Source: Butyricimonas muris
Lineage (GTDB): Bacteria > Bacteroidota > Bacteroidia > Bacteroidales > Marinifilaceae
Assembly: GCF_046365375.1 (NCBI RefSeq)
Contig: NZ_JBKEIT010000006.1
Coordinates: 248,001 to 312,000 of the forward strand
Direction of reading: 5' to 3'
DNA length: 64,000 bases
Under the pieces are notes generated by a model. That model did no database searches and was not told where the DNA came from. It saw only the letters and a program-made list of their open reading frames with translations. Shown one piece after another: positions 8,674-17,681 of this stretch (position 1 is its first letter; each line of letters starts with the position of its first letter). The translations under genes were made by a program, and so were the position numbers.

Positions 8674-9975
8674 TTATCGCCAAACAATCTCTATCACGTG
8701 GTCAATGTCCGCGGGGATTTCTTCCAGTTGGAGCAAGATGCCTTCTTTCGTTTTCTTGTATTTTACCGGGGTTTTATCTTTGAAACGTGCAATGCTTTTG
8801 ACTTTTTTACCCGTGATGGGAAGTAGGAGTTCGGTTTTGTCCAGATTAAGGATGTGGACATATAATTTATTATCTTTTTGAGTGGTTACTCCCCACGGTT
8901 GATGGGGGACGATACCTGCCCGGGTGCCGTAGAGTGTTTCGCCGTAAGTTTTCATCCATTCCCCGATTTCTTTCAAATGCGTGACCGAACCTTCGGGAAA
9001 ATCTCCGCCGGGGCGGGGACCCACGTTCAGGAGAAGGTTGGCGTTGTTGCCGGAGGCACCGACCAGCGTGTGAATAAGTTGTTTGGTCGATTTGAAGTTC
9101 CGGTCATTGATGTTGTATCCCCACGTGTTGTTCATGGTTTCGCAGCTTTCCAACGGGAGGGTGCTGATTTCGGCATCGGCGGAGTAACCTGCCTTGTTTT
9201 GCCCGGGAAGGTCACGCTCGAACATCTGGAAGTCTTCGCCCTCGAAGGGTGCTTTGTGGTGATTGTTACCGATGAGGCACCCCGGTTGCAGGCGGTGGAC
9301 TAAAGCGTATTGCCTTTCCAGTTGCCAGTCTGCATCCAGTTTGTCCCACCAGCCGTCGAACCAGATACCCCCGATAGAACCGTAGTTTGTGAGCAGTTCG
9401 GTGAGTTGGGCATCCATGAATTTCAGGTAGTCTTCCCATGTCCCGGAAGGCGTGCGCCCCGTGTTGCGCCCGGTACGTCCCCAAGGGTAGTAGTCGGGAC
9501 GATGCCAGTCGATATGCGAGTAATACAGGAATAGTTTCAGCCCGTGCTTTTGGCAGGCTTCGGCGAGTTCTTTGACCACGTCGCGTTTGAACGGGGTTGC
9601 TTTCACCACGTTGTAGTCCGATTGTTTGGTGTCGAACATGGAAAAGCCGTCGTGGTGGCGGGAGGTGAAACAGATGTATTTCATCCCGGCGTCTTTGGCT
9701 GCGCGTACCCATTCATCGGCGTTGAATTTGGAAGGGTAGAAGCCGTCCGCCAGTTTTTGGTATTCTTCTTCATTCAGGTTTTTGTTGGTAAGCACCCATT
9801 CCCCGTCCGCCAGCATGCTGTATATTCCCCAATGGATGAACATACCGAATTTAGCGTCCCGGAACCATTGTCTGTTTTCCAAGTTTTCTTTCGATGGGGT
9901 ATACTTCTCTTGCGCGAGGCAGAATGATGATATTCCACCCGATAATAAAAGCGTGATGATGAATATTTTTCTCAT
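8674..9975 (-). CDS. Secreted alpha-L-fucosidase, glycoside hydrolase family 29
   Basis: A 433-residue protein with a signal peptide ending near LAQ at 22. GH29 motifs in order: RDAKFGMFIHWGIYS near 39, SRHHDGF near 107-113 (conserved histidine pair), SHIDWHRPDYYPWG, and the nucleophile Asp207 in GGIWFDGWW. The C-terminal ~80 residues look like the small beta-sandwich of the family. It removes terminal alpha-L-fucose from host glycans, probably in the periplasm or at the surface. The acid/base residue is not conserved in GH29 and I cannot assign it. A promoter with a 19-base spacer lies just upstream, overlapping the end of the sigma gene, so it can be transcribed separately from sigma. Confidence 0.93.
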   Translation of the reverse strand: MRKIFIITLLLSGGISSFCLAQEKYTPSKENLENRQWFRDAKFGMFIHWGIYSMLADGEWVLTNKNLNEEEYQKLADGFYPSKFNADEWVRAAKDAGMKYICFTSRHHDGFSMFDTKQSDYNVVKATPFKRDVVKELAEACQKHGLKLFLYYSHIDWHRPDYYPWGRTGRNTGRTPSGTWEDYLKFMDAQLTELLTNYGSIGGIWFDGWWDKLDADWQLERQYALVHRLQPGCLIGNNHHKAPFEGEDFQMFERDLPGQNKAGYSADAEISTLPLESCETMNNTWGYNINDRNFKSTKQLIHTLVGASGNNANLLLNVGPRPGGDFPEGSVTHLKEIGEWMKTYGETLYGTRAGIVPHQPWGVTTQKDNKLYVHILNLDKTELLLPITGKKVKSIARFKDKTPVKYKKTKEGILLQLEEIPADIDHVIEIVWR

Positions 9976-10000
9976 GATATGGTTTTGATTAAATTTTTTA

Positions 10001-10031
10001 CGAAAATAGTAAATGTGTGTTTATTATCAAA
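10001..10031 (-). promoter_or_regulatory. Predicted promoter of the fucosidase gene
   Basis: Read on the minus strand: TTTG (10031-10028), 19 bases, TATTTTCG (10008-10001), one mismatch from TAnnTTTG. The -33 element overlaps the stop codon of the upstream sigma gene. Confidence 0.6.
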
Positions 10032-10599
10032 AATTCAGTAACCAGAATAATAAACTCGCCGGGAGATAGTCCGCTAATTCTTGGCGGAGTTTTTTCAAGG
10101 CGACTTCGATGTGTTTCTCCGCGGTACGGGGAGAGATGTTCAGTTCTTCTGCGATTTCGAGGATGGATTTACCGTCGAAGCGGTTCATGATAAAAATCTT
10201 TTGACATTGCGGGGGGAGTTTTTGTATGGCTTTCTCAATATGTTCTTGGAGTTCCGTTTCCACGTAGTATTCCCAAGTCAGTTGTCCGGTGAGGTCACCT
10301 TTTTGCAGGAGCAGTTCTTGATATTCGTTACGGACTTTGAGTTGTTCGAGGTGGTTCAGGCAACGGTTACGTACGGACGAGAACAGATACGCTTTGGCAG
10401 AGTTCATTTGGAGAGATTCCCGTTTCTCCCATAACGTGATAAATACGTCATGCACGATGTCTTCTGATATTTCGGTCTGTCCCGTGAAACGATTGGCATA
10501 CACGATTAATCCCGAGTAGTACAAGTTAAAAGTGGACTCGAACTCGGAATTTCTGTCGCGAGAATAATCGGTAAAACCATTTTCTTTTTCAGTAGCCAT
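10027..10599 (-). CDS. ECF-type RNA polymerase sigma factor (FecI-like)
   Basis: A 190-residue sigma-70 family protein. Region 2 covers about residues 20-90 (FNLYYSGLIVYANRF, then SEDIVHDVFITLWEKRESL), and region 4 about 125-180, with LPPQCQKIFIMNRFDGKSILEIAEELNISPRTAEKHIE forming the -35-binding helix-turn-helix. This is the Bacteroidetes FecI-like/sigma-70-family-19 type that pairs with FecR anti-sigma proteins. It is divergent from the adjacent fecR, whereas the usual order in this phylum is sigma then fecR on one strand, as in the second locus of this window. It should switch on susC of locus 1; whether it also affects the fucosidase behind it is open. Confidence 0.92.
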   Translation of the reverse strand: MATEKENGFTDYSRDRNSEFESTFNLYYSGLIVYANRFTGQTEISEDIVHDVFITLWEKRESLQMNSAKAYLFSSVRNRCLNHLEQLKVRNEYQELLLQKGDLTGQLTWEYYVETELQEHIEKAIQKLPPQCQKIFIMNRFDGKSILEIAEELNISPRTAEKHIEVALKKLRQELADYLPASLLFWLLNF

Positions 10600-10641
10600 T
10601 TGAATAGGGCTTTGTGTACGAACTTATCGCACGATCCGGGA

Positions 10642-10675
10642 CAAAAATACGGATATTTTCCAAAATACGATCAAA
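10642..10675 (-). promoter_or_regulatory. Candidate promoter of the locus-1 sigma gene
   Basis: On the minus strand: TTTG (10675-10672), a 22-base spacer and TATTTTTG (10649-10642), an exact -7 match. The spacer is one base longer than the usual 19-21, so confidence is moderate. Confidence 0.4.
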
Positions 10676-10747
10676 ATGGGATTTTTTTTGAAATATGACT
10701 ACGTGTATTTTTTGGTTGGGCTGTCTTGAATATATAAAACGATAAAA

Positions 10748-11824
10748 ATGGAAGAGAAGAAACAAAATATACCGGATATAGACAGGAGTTCGTTGAATGA
10801 AGCTATCGACTTGCTTCGTCAAATGAAGCAAGTCGATAAAAAGAGAGGATATGTCCGGTTGAAAAAGAGTATGGTGCGTGAATCAAGGCGACATACGATA
10901 GGCTTCGTCCTGAAAGTGGTGGCTGTCGTGTTGCCCTTGTGTGCGGGTTGCTTCCTTTGGTGGCAAATGCGAGAAAGGCAGTCTGTTGTCAAACCCCCGG
11001 TGAACGTCATTGCGATTGTACCGGGGGCTCCTAAGGCTTATTTAATCTTGGAGAGGGGCACGCGAGTCGTGTTGGACAGTGTAAAAGAGGATGAGCAGAT
11101 TGCTGCCGAGAGCGGGGTGATGATTCGCAAGAATGAACAGTCGTTGGTGTATAAGACGGTGACAAGTAAGGACGTGCAGAAGGAGGTCTACAATAAATTG
11201 GTAGTACCCAAAGGTGGAGAGTTTCATCTGGTGTTGGCGGACGGTTCGGAAGTGTGGTTGAATGCGGATTCCAAGTTGACGTATCCGGTTGCGTTTCGGG
11301 GAAACGAAAGAAAGGTGGTATTGGAAGGGGAGGCTTATTTTAAAGTGCAACGGGACGTGGAGAAACCATTTATCGTGGCGAGCGCAAACCAGCAAGTGAG
11401 GGTGTTGGGGACGGAGTTTAACGTGTGCGCGTATCCGGATGAAGCGTTGGTTTACACGACGCTGGTCAACGGGCATGTCGCCGTGGAAACAGGCAAAGAT
11501 ACTTGTCGTTTGATTCCCGGTGAACAGGCTGTCATGAGCGTGGAGAAGGGACAGTTGGACGTACGTGAGGTGAACGTGGAGGAATACGTGGGGTGGAAGA
11601 AGAATATGTTCGTGTTTGAAGAACAGAATCTGGAACAGATCATGTCGAAGTTGGCACGTTGGTATGATGTGACTGTGTTTTTCCGTAATGCGGAGGCAAA
11701 AGGGATCGTGTTCAAAGGGAATCTACCCCGATATGCTGATTTCTACACGATTCTGAATATTATAGAGAAGAGTAGTAACGTGACCTTCGAGGTAAAAGGG
11801 AATGTCGTAACGGTTAGTTTATAG
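10748..11824 (+). CDS. FecR family anti-sigma factor / regulator
   Basis: A 358-residue inner-membrane protein. About 55 cytoplasmic residues that would hold the sigma factor precede one membrane segment near 58-75. A FecR domain follows, with the typical VPKGGEFHLVLADGSEVWLNADSKLTYP around 150-180, EAYFKV near 200 and the VLGTEFNVCAYPDE motif near 222. The C-terminal DUF4974-like domain (FEEQNLEQIMSKLARWYDV) would contact the STN domain of the partner SusC. It transmits substrate occupancy of the transporter to the sigma factor. It is divergent from its sigma factor (149-base gap) and 83 bases upstream of susC; two hairpins lie in that gap. Confidence 0.93.
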   Translation: MEEKKQNIPDIDRSSLNEAIDLLRQMKQVDKKRGYVRLKKSMVRESRRHTIGFVLKVVAVVLPLCAGCFLWWQMRERQSVVKPPVNVIAIVPGAPKAYLILERGTRVVLDSVKEDEQIAAESGVMIRKNEQSLVYKTVTSKDVQKEVYNKLVVPKGGEFHLVLADGSEVWLNADSKLTYPVAFRGNERKVVLEGEAYFKVQRDVEKPFIVASANQQVRVLGTEFNVCAYPDEALVYTTLVNGHVAVETGKDTCRLIPGEQAVMSVEKGQLDVREVNVEEYVGWKKNMFVFEEQNLEQIMSKLARWYDVTVFFRNAEAKGIVFKGNLPRYADFYTILNIIEKSSNVTFEVKGNVVTVSL

Positions 11825-11829
11825 AAAAA

Positions 11830-11880
11830 GGGGAATTTGACAGATTCCCCTCTCGATACCACATCTGTTGACAGCAGATG
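11830..11880 (+). promoter_or_regulatory. Two consecutive hairpins with identical loops between fecR and susC
   Basis: Hairpin 1: GGGGAAT (11830-11836) / ATTCCCC (11844-11850). Hairpin 2: CATCTG (11862-11867) / CAGATG (11875-11880). Both loops read TTGACAG. No T run follows either, so they are not ordinary terminators. They sit in the leader of susC and could affect mRNA processing or translation. Confidence 0.55.
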
Positions 11881-11907
11881 AAGTTAAACAAAAATGATAA
11901 CAAAATT

Positions 11908-14900
11908 ATGGAAAAAAATGGACACAAGCATCCTCTTTCCCGTGGAAAGTGGAGAAAAATTTTACTAATTATGAAGTTAAAGATTTTCTTTCTTTTGTGC
12001 ATCGTGCAAATGGCAAATGCGAATTCCTTTTCGCAAGTGCAGAAATTGGACGTGAATTTCAATAATGCCAAGATCGTTTCGGTGTTGGATTTCTTGAAAT
12101 CTCAGACCGGATTACAATTCTTCTACCAGAAAGGAGTGGTTTCGGAGGTGGCAAAGGTGACAGTGGACCTGAAGAATGCCACGTTGGAACAAGTGTTGGA
12201 CAAGGTATTGCGGGAGAATGGTTATTCCTACGAGATACTGGACGAGGTGGTTATCGTTCGCCGTATGGCAACACAGGAAAAGAAACTTAACGTGATTGTC
12301 GGTAAGGTTTCTGACGAAAAGAAGCTTTCCATGCCGGGAGTAACCGTCCGGTTGGACAGTACTGCCGTGGGAACGGCTACCGATAGCCGGGGAGTGTTTC
12401 AGTTAGCTGTACCCATGGAGAAAGGGACATTAGTTTTCTCTTTTATCGGTTATAAGACCAAAAAGGTGAAATTTAATTCGGTGACGAAGGATACGATACG
12501 GGTGACATTGGAAGAAGATATTTCCGGATTGGAGGAAGTGCAGGTTGTGGCTTACGGTTCACAAAAGAAACGGTTGATGACGAGTGCTGTTTCGTCCATT
12601 AAAGGAGAGGAAATACAGGAATTGCCTACTCATAGTTTGGAGAGTTTGTTACAAGGACGTATGGCAGGAGTCGAGGTAAATAATTTGTCTGGAGCACCCG
12701 GTGGCGGAGGTTCTATCGTGGCGATCCGCGGGTATACGGGTATTGCGGTAAGGGGAGAAGGTGAAGATCGTGAGTATGGTACTCCTCTTTACGTGGTAGA
12801 CGGGGTGCCGATTCAAGCTTTTACCTCAAGTGTAACGGGTGCGAATACGATTGCCGACCTTGACCCGGCAATGATCGAATCGATAGAGGTATTGAAAGAT
12901 GCGGCAGCGGCTTCTCTTTACGGTTCCCGTGCGGGGAATGGCGTCATCTTGATTACGACCAAAAAGGGGCGTTCCGGTAAAAGCCAACTTTCTGCCACGG
13001 TTTCTTATTCCGCTTCTTGGTTACCGAAAACTCCGGTCGTTACGGGAGGACATGGGGAGCGGACGTATACGCTTGATGCTCTTAAACGTACGGCAGAGCC
13101 TTATTATGACTCGAAAATAAAGGAATGGAAGGTGCCCACGTCCTATGAAGAAGTTTACAATCTGACTGGGAAGATATTCGGTCCGATATATAATTATTTT
13201 TGGAGTGGAAGACAGGGAAAGCCTAAAGATGTTATTTATTTGCAGGATAGTTTGAATCCTTTCTTTAATAACTCCACGGATTGGTGGCGTTACATGTATC
13301 GTACGGCAAAAGTGTTGAATGCGAATTTGCAGGCATCCGGCGGTAGTGAAACGATGCGCTATATCGTGGGTGTCGGTTATTTTAAAGAGGAAGGTATTAT
13401 TATCGGTTCGGATTTCCAGCGGGCGACTTTGTCGGCTAATATTTCCTCTCAACCGACGAAACATTTGAAAATGGATTTTATGAGTGCTTTCGCGTACAGT
13501 GACCGTAGCCGGGGAGAAGGGGCATACGGATCAAGTGCCAAGATACAAGGTCTTACCGTTGACCCGAACAGGACGTCGTCTTTGCTTCCGGGTGATAGTT
13601 ACGTGAAGGAGAATATGCTGGAAGATCTGAATTCGAAGATTGAGAAAAATAATAGTTATTCGGCTCGTTTTAATCTGAAATTGGATTATGAATTTGTTCG
13701 TAATTTGCATTTATCGGTTTCCGGTTCGCTTGATTTTAACCAACAGAATTTGAATAAATTTACTCCCAGTACATTGGATAGACAGGACCATTTCTCTAGG
13801 TCGGAAGGGAACATTTCGCGTAGTATTATGATGTTGAATGAAAACCTGCTGAATTATAGTTTCAAGGTAAAACAAGATCATAGCGTGGGAGTATTGCTGG
13901 GACTCTCTTTTCAGAAAGACCAGAAGTTTGGTAATAACGGTTCCGGAGAGAAAGGACCGAATGATTACGTGCATTACGTGGGACGCGGTTGGGGAGGAGT
14001 TTCCAACGTGATATACTCGAACGGTTATGCCAGAGGTGCATACACTTACGGTTCTTCGCTCACGGAAGAAACGATGTGTAGTTATTTCGGTCGTTTGTCT
14101 TATAACTACAAAGAGAAGTATATTTTGGAAGGGACAGTACGTCGGGACGGTTCCTCTGTTTTCGGTGAGAAAGTTCGTTGGGCTACTTTCCCTTCGGTAT
14201 CCGCGGGATGGGCTTTTTCGGAAGAACCTTTTATGAAACGTTTCTACTGGTTGAGTTTTGGAAAGTTACGGGGAAGCTGGGGTACGTCGGGACAAAAATT
14301 CTATCAACCTTATCTGGCGCAAGGACTTTTTTCCGCGTCCACGGAGTCTTTCTTGGGTGAGTACGGTATGACGGTGAATGGTGGGGGTGGATTGATCAAC
14401 CGGAAATTGTCATGGGAATCGACAGACCAGTATAATATCGGCTTGGATGTGGACTTGATGAATTATCGCTTTAAGGTGGTATTTGATTATTATTATCGAT
14501 ATACCAAAGGTCAATTGAATAAGGTTGACTTGCCGGGAGATGCTTATTTGTTCAATTCACAGTGGCAAAATGTATTGGAATCTTCTAACGAAGGGATTGA
14601 ATTGGAATTGCAAGCTGATATATTGCGGGAAACAGCTGTAAAATGGCGCATGAAATTAACGGCATCCCGGAACTGGAGCCGTTTCGAGAAGAGTTACACC
14701 GGGATGGATTTTAATGAACAAGTTATCGGTAAACCCTTGTACCGGATGAGAGTGTATAAGACGGAAGGTTTTTATAATTCAATGGATGAAGTTCCCTATA
14801 TGTATTTGCCCAGTGGTATAAAACAGCCCTTGAATTCTCAGGGAACGAATGAGGGTATATATTATCCCGGAACTCGTCGGATTCTTGATCTGAACGGTGA

Positions 14901-15456
14901 CGGAATGATCACGGAGGATGACCAATATTTTGCGGCCAGTCCTCTTCCTCAGATGCATGGTGGTATTTTTTGCGACTTACGTTGGAAAGATTTTGATTTG
15001 AGTATGGCGTTTAATTATTCTTTGGGAAGGCATATACTTCGATTATATGATGATTATAGTTTACAACCGTGGATAAGTCCGGAAAATTCTATCCGTGTGG
15101 ACTTAAAAAAGATACATGCTTGGGAGAATGCAGAAACCAAGAATCCGAAATATCCTCGCCTGCAGGCGTACGATAATAATAGCGAGCAATATAACGGACA
15201 ATATGATAGTGATATAGAAAATATACACTTGTTACGTTTGAAACAGTTGACATTAGGTTATAACTTGAATCAAGAAATTGCCAAGAAAATAGGGTTGGCA
15301 AGCGCTCGAATTTACGTGACAGCAGAGAATTTATTCTTGTTGACGAATTATTCGGGGATCGATCCCGAAATCGTGAGCATTTTTGACGGGATGGATTCAT
15401 TGGGTTCTTACCCGTTGCCTCGGAAGTTTACTATCGGGTTGAGTGTTAAATTTTAA
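11908..15456 (+). CDS. SusC/RagA family TonB-dependent outer membrane transporter with STN signalling domain
   Basis: A 1182-residue protein with a signal sequence after a basic N-terminal extension. The STN domain (about residues 40-115, KLDVNFNNAKIVSVLDFL onward) is the part that talks to FecR. A carboxypeptidase-D-like domain follows (GKVSDEKKLSMPGVTVRLD, near 130-210). The plug is next, with the SusC features TPLYVVDGVPI, IESIEVLKDAAAASLYGSRAGNGVILITTKKG near 320-350. The rest is a TonB-dependent beta-barrel ending in FTIGLSVKF with a terminal phenylalanine. An ATG at 11878 is also in frame, but 11908 matches the MKKN start of the second SusC here and leaves the hairpins in the leader. 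susD follows after 11 bases. Substrate unknown. Confidence 0.95.
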   Translation: MEKNGHKHPLSRGKWRKILLIMKLKIFFLLCIVQMANANSFSQVQKLDVNFNNAKIVSVLDFLKSQTGLQFFYQKGVVSEVAKVTVDLKNATLEQVLDKVLRENGYSYEILDEVVIVRRMATQEKKLNVIVGKVSDEKKLSMPGVTVRLDSTAVGTATDSRGVFQLAVPMEKGTLVFSFIGYKTKKVKFNSVTKDTIRVTLEEDISGLEEVQVVAYGSQKKRLMTSAVSSIKGEEIQELPTHSLESLLQGRMAGVEVNNLSGAPGGGGSIVAIRGYTGIAVRGEGEDREYGTPLYVVDGVPIQAFTSSVTGANTIADLDPAMIESIEVLKDAAAASLYGSRAGNGVILITTKKGRSGKSQLSATVSYSASWLPKTPVVTGGHGERTYTLDALKRTAEPYYDSKIKEWKVPTSYEEVYNLTGKIFGPIYNYFWSGRQGKPKDVIYLQDSLNPFFNNSTDWWRYMYRTAKVLNANLQASGGSETMRYIVGVGYFKEEGIIIGSDFQRATLSANISSQPTKHLKMDFMSAFAYSDRSRGEGAYGSSAKIQGLTVDPNRTSSLLPGDSYVKENMLEDLNSKIEKNNSYSARFNLKLDYEFVRNLHLSVSGSLDFNQQNLNKFTPSTLDRQDHFSRSEGNISRSIMMLNENLLNYSFKVKQDHSVGVLLGLSFQKDQKFGNNGSGEKGPNDYVHYVGRGWGGVSNVIYSNGYARGAYTYGSSLTEETMCSYFGRLSYNYKEKYILEGTVRRDGSSVFGEKVRWATFPSVSAGWAFSEEPFMKRFYWLSFGKLRGSWGTSGQKFYQPYLAQGLFSASTESFLGEYGMTVNGGGGLINRKLSWESTDQYNIGLDVDLMNYRFKVVFDYYYRYTKGQLNKVDLPGDAYLFNSQWQNVLESSNEGIELELQADILRETAVKWRMKLTASRNWSRFEKSYTGMDFNEQVIGKPLYRMRVYKTEGFYNSMDEVPYMYLPSGIKQPLNSQGTNEGIYYPGTRRILDLNGDGMITEDDQYFAASPLPQMHGGIFCDLRWKDFDLSMAFNYSLGRHILRLYDDYSLQPWISPENSIRVDLKKIHAWENAETKNPKYPRLQAYDNNSEQYNGQYDSDIENIHLLRLKQLTLGYNLNQEIAKKIGLASARIYVTAENLFLLTNYSGIDPEIVSIFDGMDSLGSYPLPRKFTIGLSVKF

Positions 15457-15467
15457 GACGAAGAATT

Positions 15468-17039
15468 ATGAAGAGAATACTGATATATTTGCTTTTACTA
15501 CCTCTGTTTGCGTGTGATGATTTCTTGACTGTCGAGTCGGAAAACGACGTGACCTATTATAGTTACTTCAAGACGGAGCAGGATGTGGAAGCTATCGTTA
15601 CAACTATGCTGGCTAAAGAGATCGGTCTTTGGGGTGCGAAGATGAATGTTCCTATATTTGATATCGCCGCGTTACCTTGTGACGAATACTCGGATGAGGA
15701 CAAAAGAGAATTGGCTCTATCGGCTTTTCCAATTGACGGGGGAATGGCTTGGGGTAATTTCTATAATTTGATCGGACATGCGGATATGTTGATTGATAAT
15801 AGTTTCCGTTTCGAGGGAATATCGAAAGAGCGGAAAGAATTTTGGTTAGCCCAAGCCAATTTTATAAAAGGACTTTGCTATTTTGAGATTGCCCGTATGT
15901 GGGGAGATGCCCCGATACCCCCCAACTCCACGGCTACCGATCCGTTAGCCAAAAGTCCGGCAAAAGAGGTGTTGGAGAAGGCTGTCGAGTGCGCGGAAAA
16001 AGCACTTGTATTGCCGATACATGAGAAATTGGTTGATTCATACGGGAATGCTTTGGTCTCGAAACAGTATGCCAGTCTGGGTACGGTAAAGACGTTGTTA
16101 GCTAATATATATGCGTGGATGGGAGGTCTTTACGGTGAGAAAATGTATTGGGAAAAAGCAGAAGAATACGCTTCGGAAGTTATTGAAAGGAAATGCGGTT
16201 TTTACCGGTTGGAGCCGACAATCGAGCAATTACTGTCACGTACGCTGGGAGAGGTACGGGTGAGTGACGAAACGATCTTTTCGATAGAGGTATCGGAGAA
16301 AGATATTGATTATATGAACGTTCGGTGGTTGGAATATCTTTACCCGGGAATTTTGTTATGTACGTACCCGGAATTCAATGCACGACCGGATCGGGTTGAA
16401 AACGGTTTCCCGCTTTATGTTACGGCTCGTGTTTCGGTTGAAACGGTGGAGAATATGTTTCCCGAGGAAGAAGATGTACGAAGGGATTTGTACTGGTATC
16501 ATCTGGGAGAAGTATTTTGGTGGGAAATTACTAAAAGAGATGAGGACGGTAAAGCTATTGATTCTATTAAAGTTGTATCCGATTATGCTTATTTCTACAA
16601 ATGGCATGACGTGATTCGTTCTAAAATTGAAGGTAACGAAGGACAAGTTCAAAACGTGAAAGGAAATCGGGTATTGTGGAGATTGGCAGACTTGAAATTA
16701 CTGAGGGCGGAATGTCGTGCCCGATTGAATATGGCGACAGCTGTTGAGGATTTGAATGATGTACGGGAACGTGCAGGCTTGGGTAAATATTCCGGTCCGA
16801 CGGATGGCGAGAGTTTACGGAGAGAGATTTTTAACGAGCGTGACCGGGAGTTATTCGGTGAAGGACAACGTTATTTTGATATCGTCCGCAACGGATACTT
16901 GGATAAACTTTCTTGGGCTTATCAGAATTTGACGGATAAAGATATTGCTAATGGAGCTTTGTATTTGCCTGTTGCCAAGAAATCCTTCAATAATAATGAT
17001 TTGATGACACAAAATAAATATTGGTTATGGAGAAGATAA
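15468..17039 (+). CDS. SusD/RagB family nutrient-binding outer membrane lipoprotein
   Basis: A 523-residue lipoprotein; the lipobox places the acylated cysteine at C16 (LFAC). The helical TPR-like fold characteristic of SusD is suggested by YNLIGHADMLIDN, AQANFIKGLCYFEIARMWGDAP near 125-145 and the C-terminal RLADLKLLRAECRAR and NERDRELFGEGQRYFDIVRNG near 395-470. It forms the lid over the SusC pore and binds the substrate at the cell surface. It is 11 bases after susC and overlaps the next gene by 13 bases, so this is one operon. The sequence gives no substrate. Confidence 0.95.
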   Translation: MKRILIYLLLLPLFACDDFLTVESENDVTYYSYFKTEQDVEAIVTTMLAKEIGLWGAKMNVPIFDIAALPCDEYSDEDKRELALSAFPIDGGMAWGNFYNLIGHADMLIDNSFRFEGISKERKEFWLAQANFIKGLCYFEIARMWGDAPIPPNSTATDPLAKSPAKEVLEKAVECAEKALVLPIHEKLVDSYGNALVSKQYASLGTVKTLLANIYAWMGGLYGEKMYWEKAEEYASEVIERKCGFYRLEPTIEQLLSRTLGEVRVSDETIFSIEVSEKDIDYMNVRWLEYLYPGILLCTYPEFNARPDRVENGFPLYVTARVSVETVENMFPEEEDVRRDLYWYHLGEVFWWEITKRDEDGKAIDSIKVVSDYAYFYKWHDVIRSKIEGNEGQVQNVKGNRVLWRLADLKLLRAECRARLNMATAVEDLNDVRERAGLGKYSGPTDGESLRREIFNERDRELFGEGQRYFDIVRNGYLDKLSWAYQNLTDKDIANGALYLPVAKKSFNNNDLMTQNKYWLWRR

Positions 17040-17680
17040 ATAAATTTTTCAAATGTTCCGTTGTGGTCGTTTTTATTGTCATGAGTGCCTGCACGAATTA
17101 TCAATATATCGATACGGGATCGGCTAACGGGAAACACGATTGTTCCGTGTGGGAGTATTTGCATTCCCAGCCGGATGATTGGGATTCAACGATTATCATG
17201 ATCGAACGTGCCGGAATGAAAGAATATTTCGACGGTTCGAAAAGTGAGCAGATTACTTTTTTCGGTGTTACAAATTTGAGTATTCTGGCTTATATGCTTG
17301 ACTATAATGAAGCGCATCCGACACGTCAGTGGCAAACAGTCCGGGATATCCCGATTGAAACATGTCAGCATATACTGAAAAGATTAATCATACCTCAAAG
17401 GCTCGTTGTTGCTGATATCCCGAGAGGATTTCTTGAACCTGTTCGGGGCGGCTATATCGAAACGGACGGGAAGGTATATAAAGCCCTTGAAGGTGAAATA
17501 TTTACTTATACTTACCGGGAAGATTACAATCATATTCCGGAGAAAGGTGAGATCGGTTTATACATGTATCTCCGTGATTCTGGAAGTGACGGTAGTAATC
17601 GGATCGTGTCGACTGATATTCAAATGAATAATGGCGTCGTTCATGCTTTAAGTTATAGTTTTAATTTAAAAGGATTATAG
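17027..17680 (+). CDS. Fasciclin-like (FAS1) domain lipoprotein
   Basis: A 217-residue lipoprotein with the lipobox cysteine at C22 (MSAC). The body fits one FAS1 fold: VWEYLHSQPDDWDSTIIMIE at the start, FFGVTNLSILAYML in the middle, and the closing NGVVHALSYSF. FAS1 domains mediate adhesion or ligand binding; in SusCD loci such lipoproteins are candidate surface accessory proteins. The ATG at 17027 overlaps the end of susD by 13 bases, pointing to translational coupling; an in-frame TTG at 17021 is less likely. It ends one base before the next lipoprotein gene. Function within the uptake complex is inference. Confidence 0.75.
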   Translation: MEKINKFFKCSVVVVFIVMSACTNYQYIDTGSANGKHDCSVWEYLHSQPDDWDSTIIMIERAGMKEYFDGSKSEQITFFGVTNLSILAYMLDYNEAHPTRQWQTVRDIPIETCQHILKRLIIPQRLVVADIPRGFLEPVRGGYIETDGKVYKALEGEIFTYTYREDYNHIPEKGEIGLYMYLRDSGSDGSNRIVSTDIQMNNGVVHALSYSFNLKGL

Positions 17681-17681
17681 A

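Noticed and set aside
11868..11874. TTGACAG as a -35 promoter element
   Set aside because: It resembles the E. coli -35 box, but Bacteroidetes promoters use TTTG/TAnnTTTG, and the same heptamer occurs twice as a hairpin loop.
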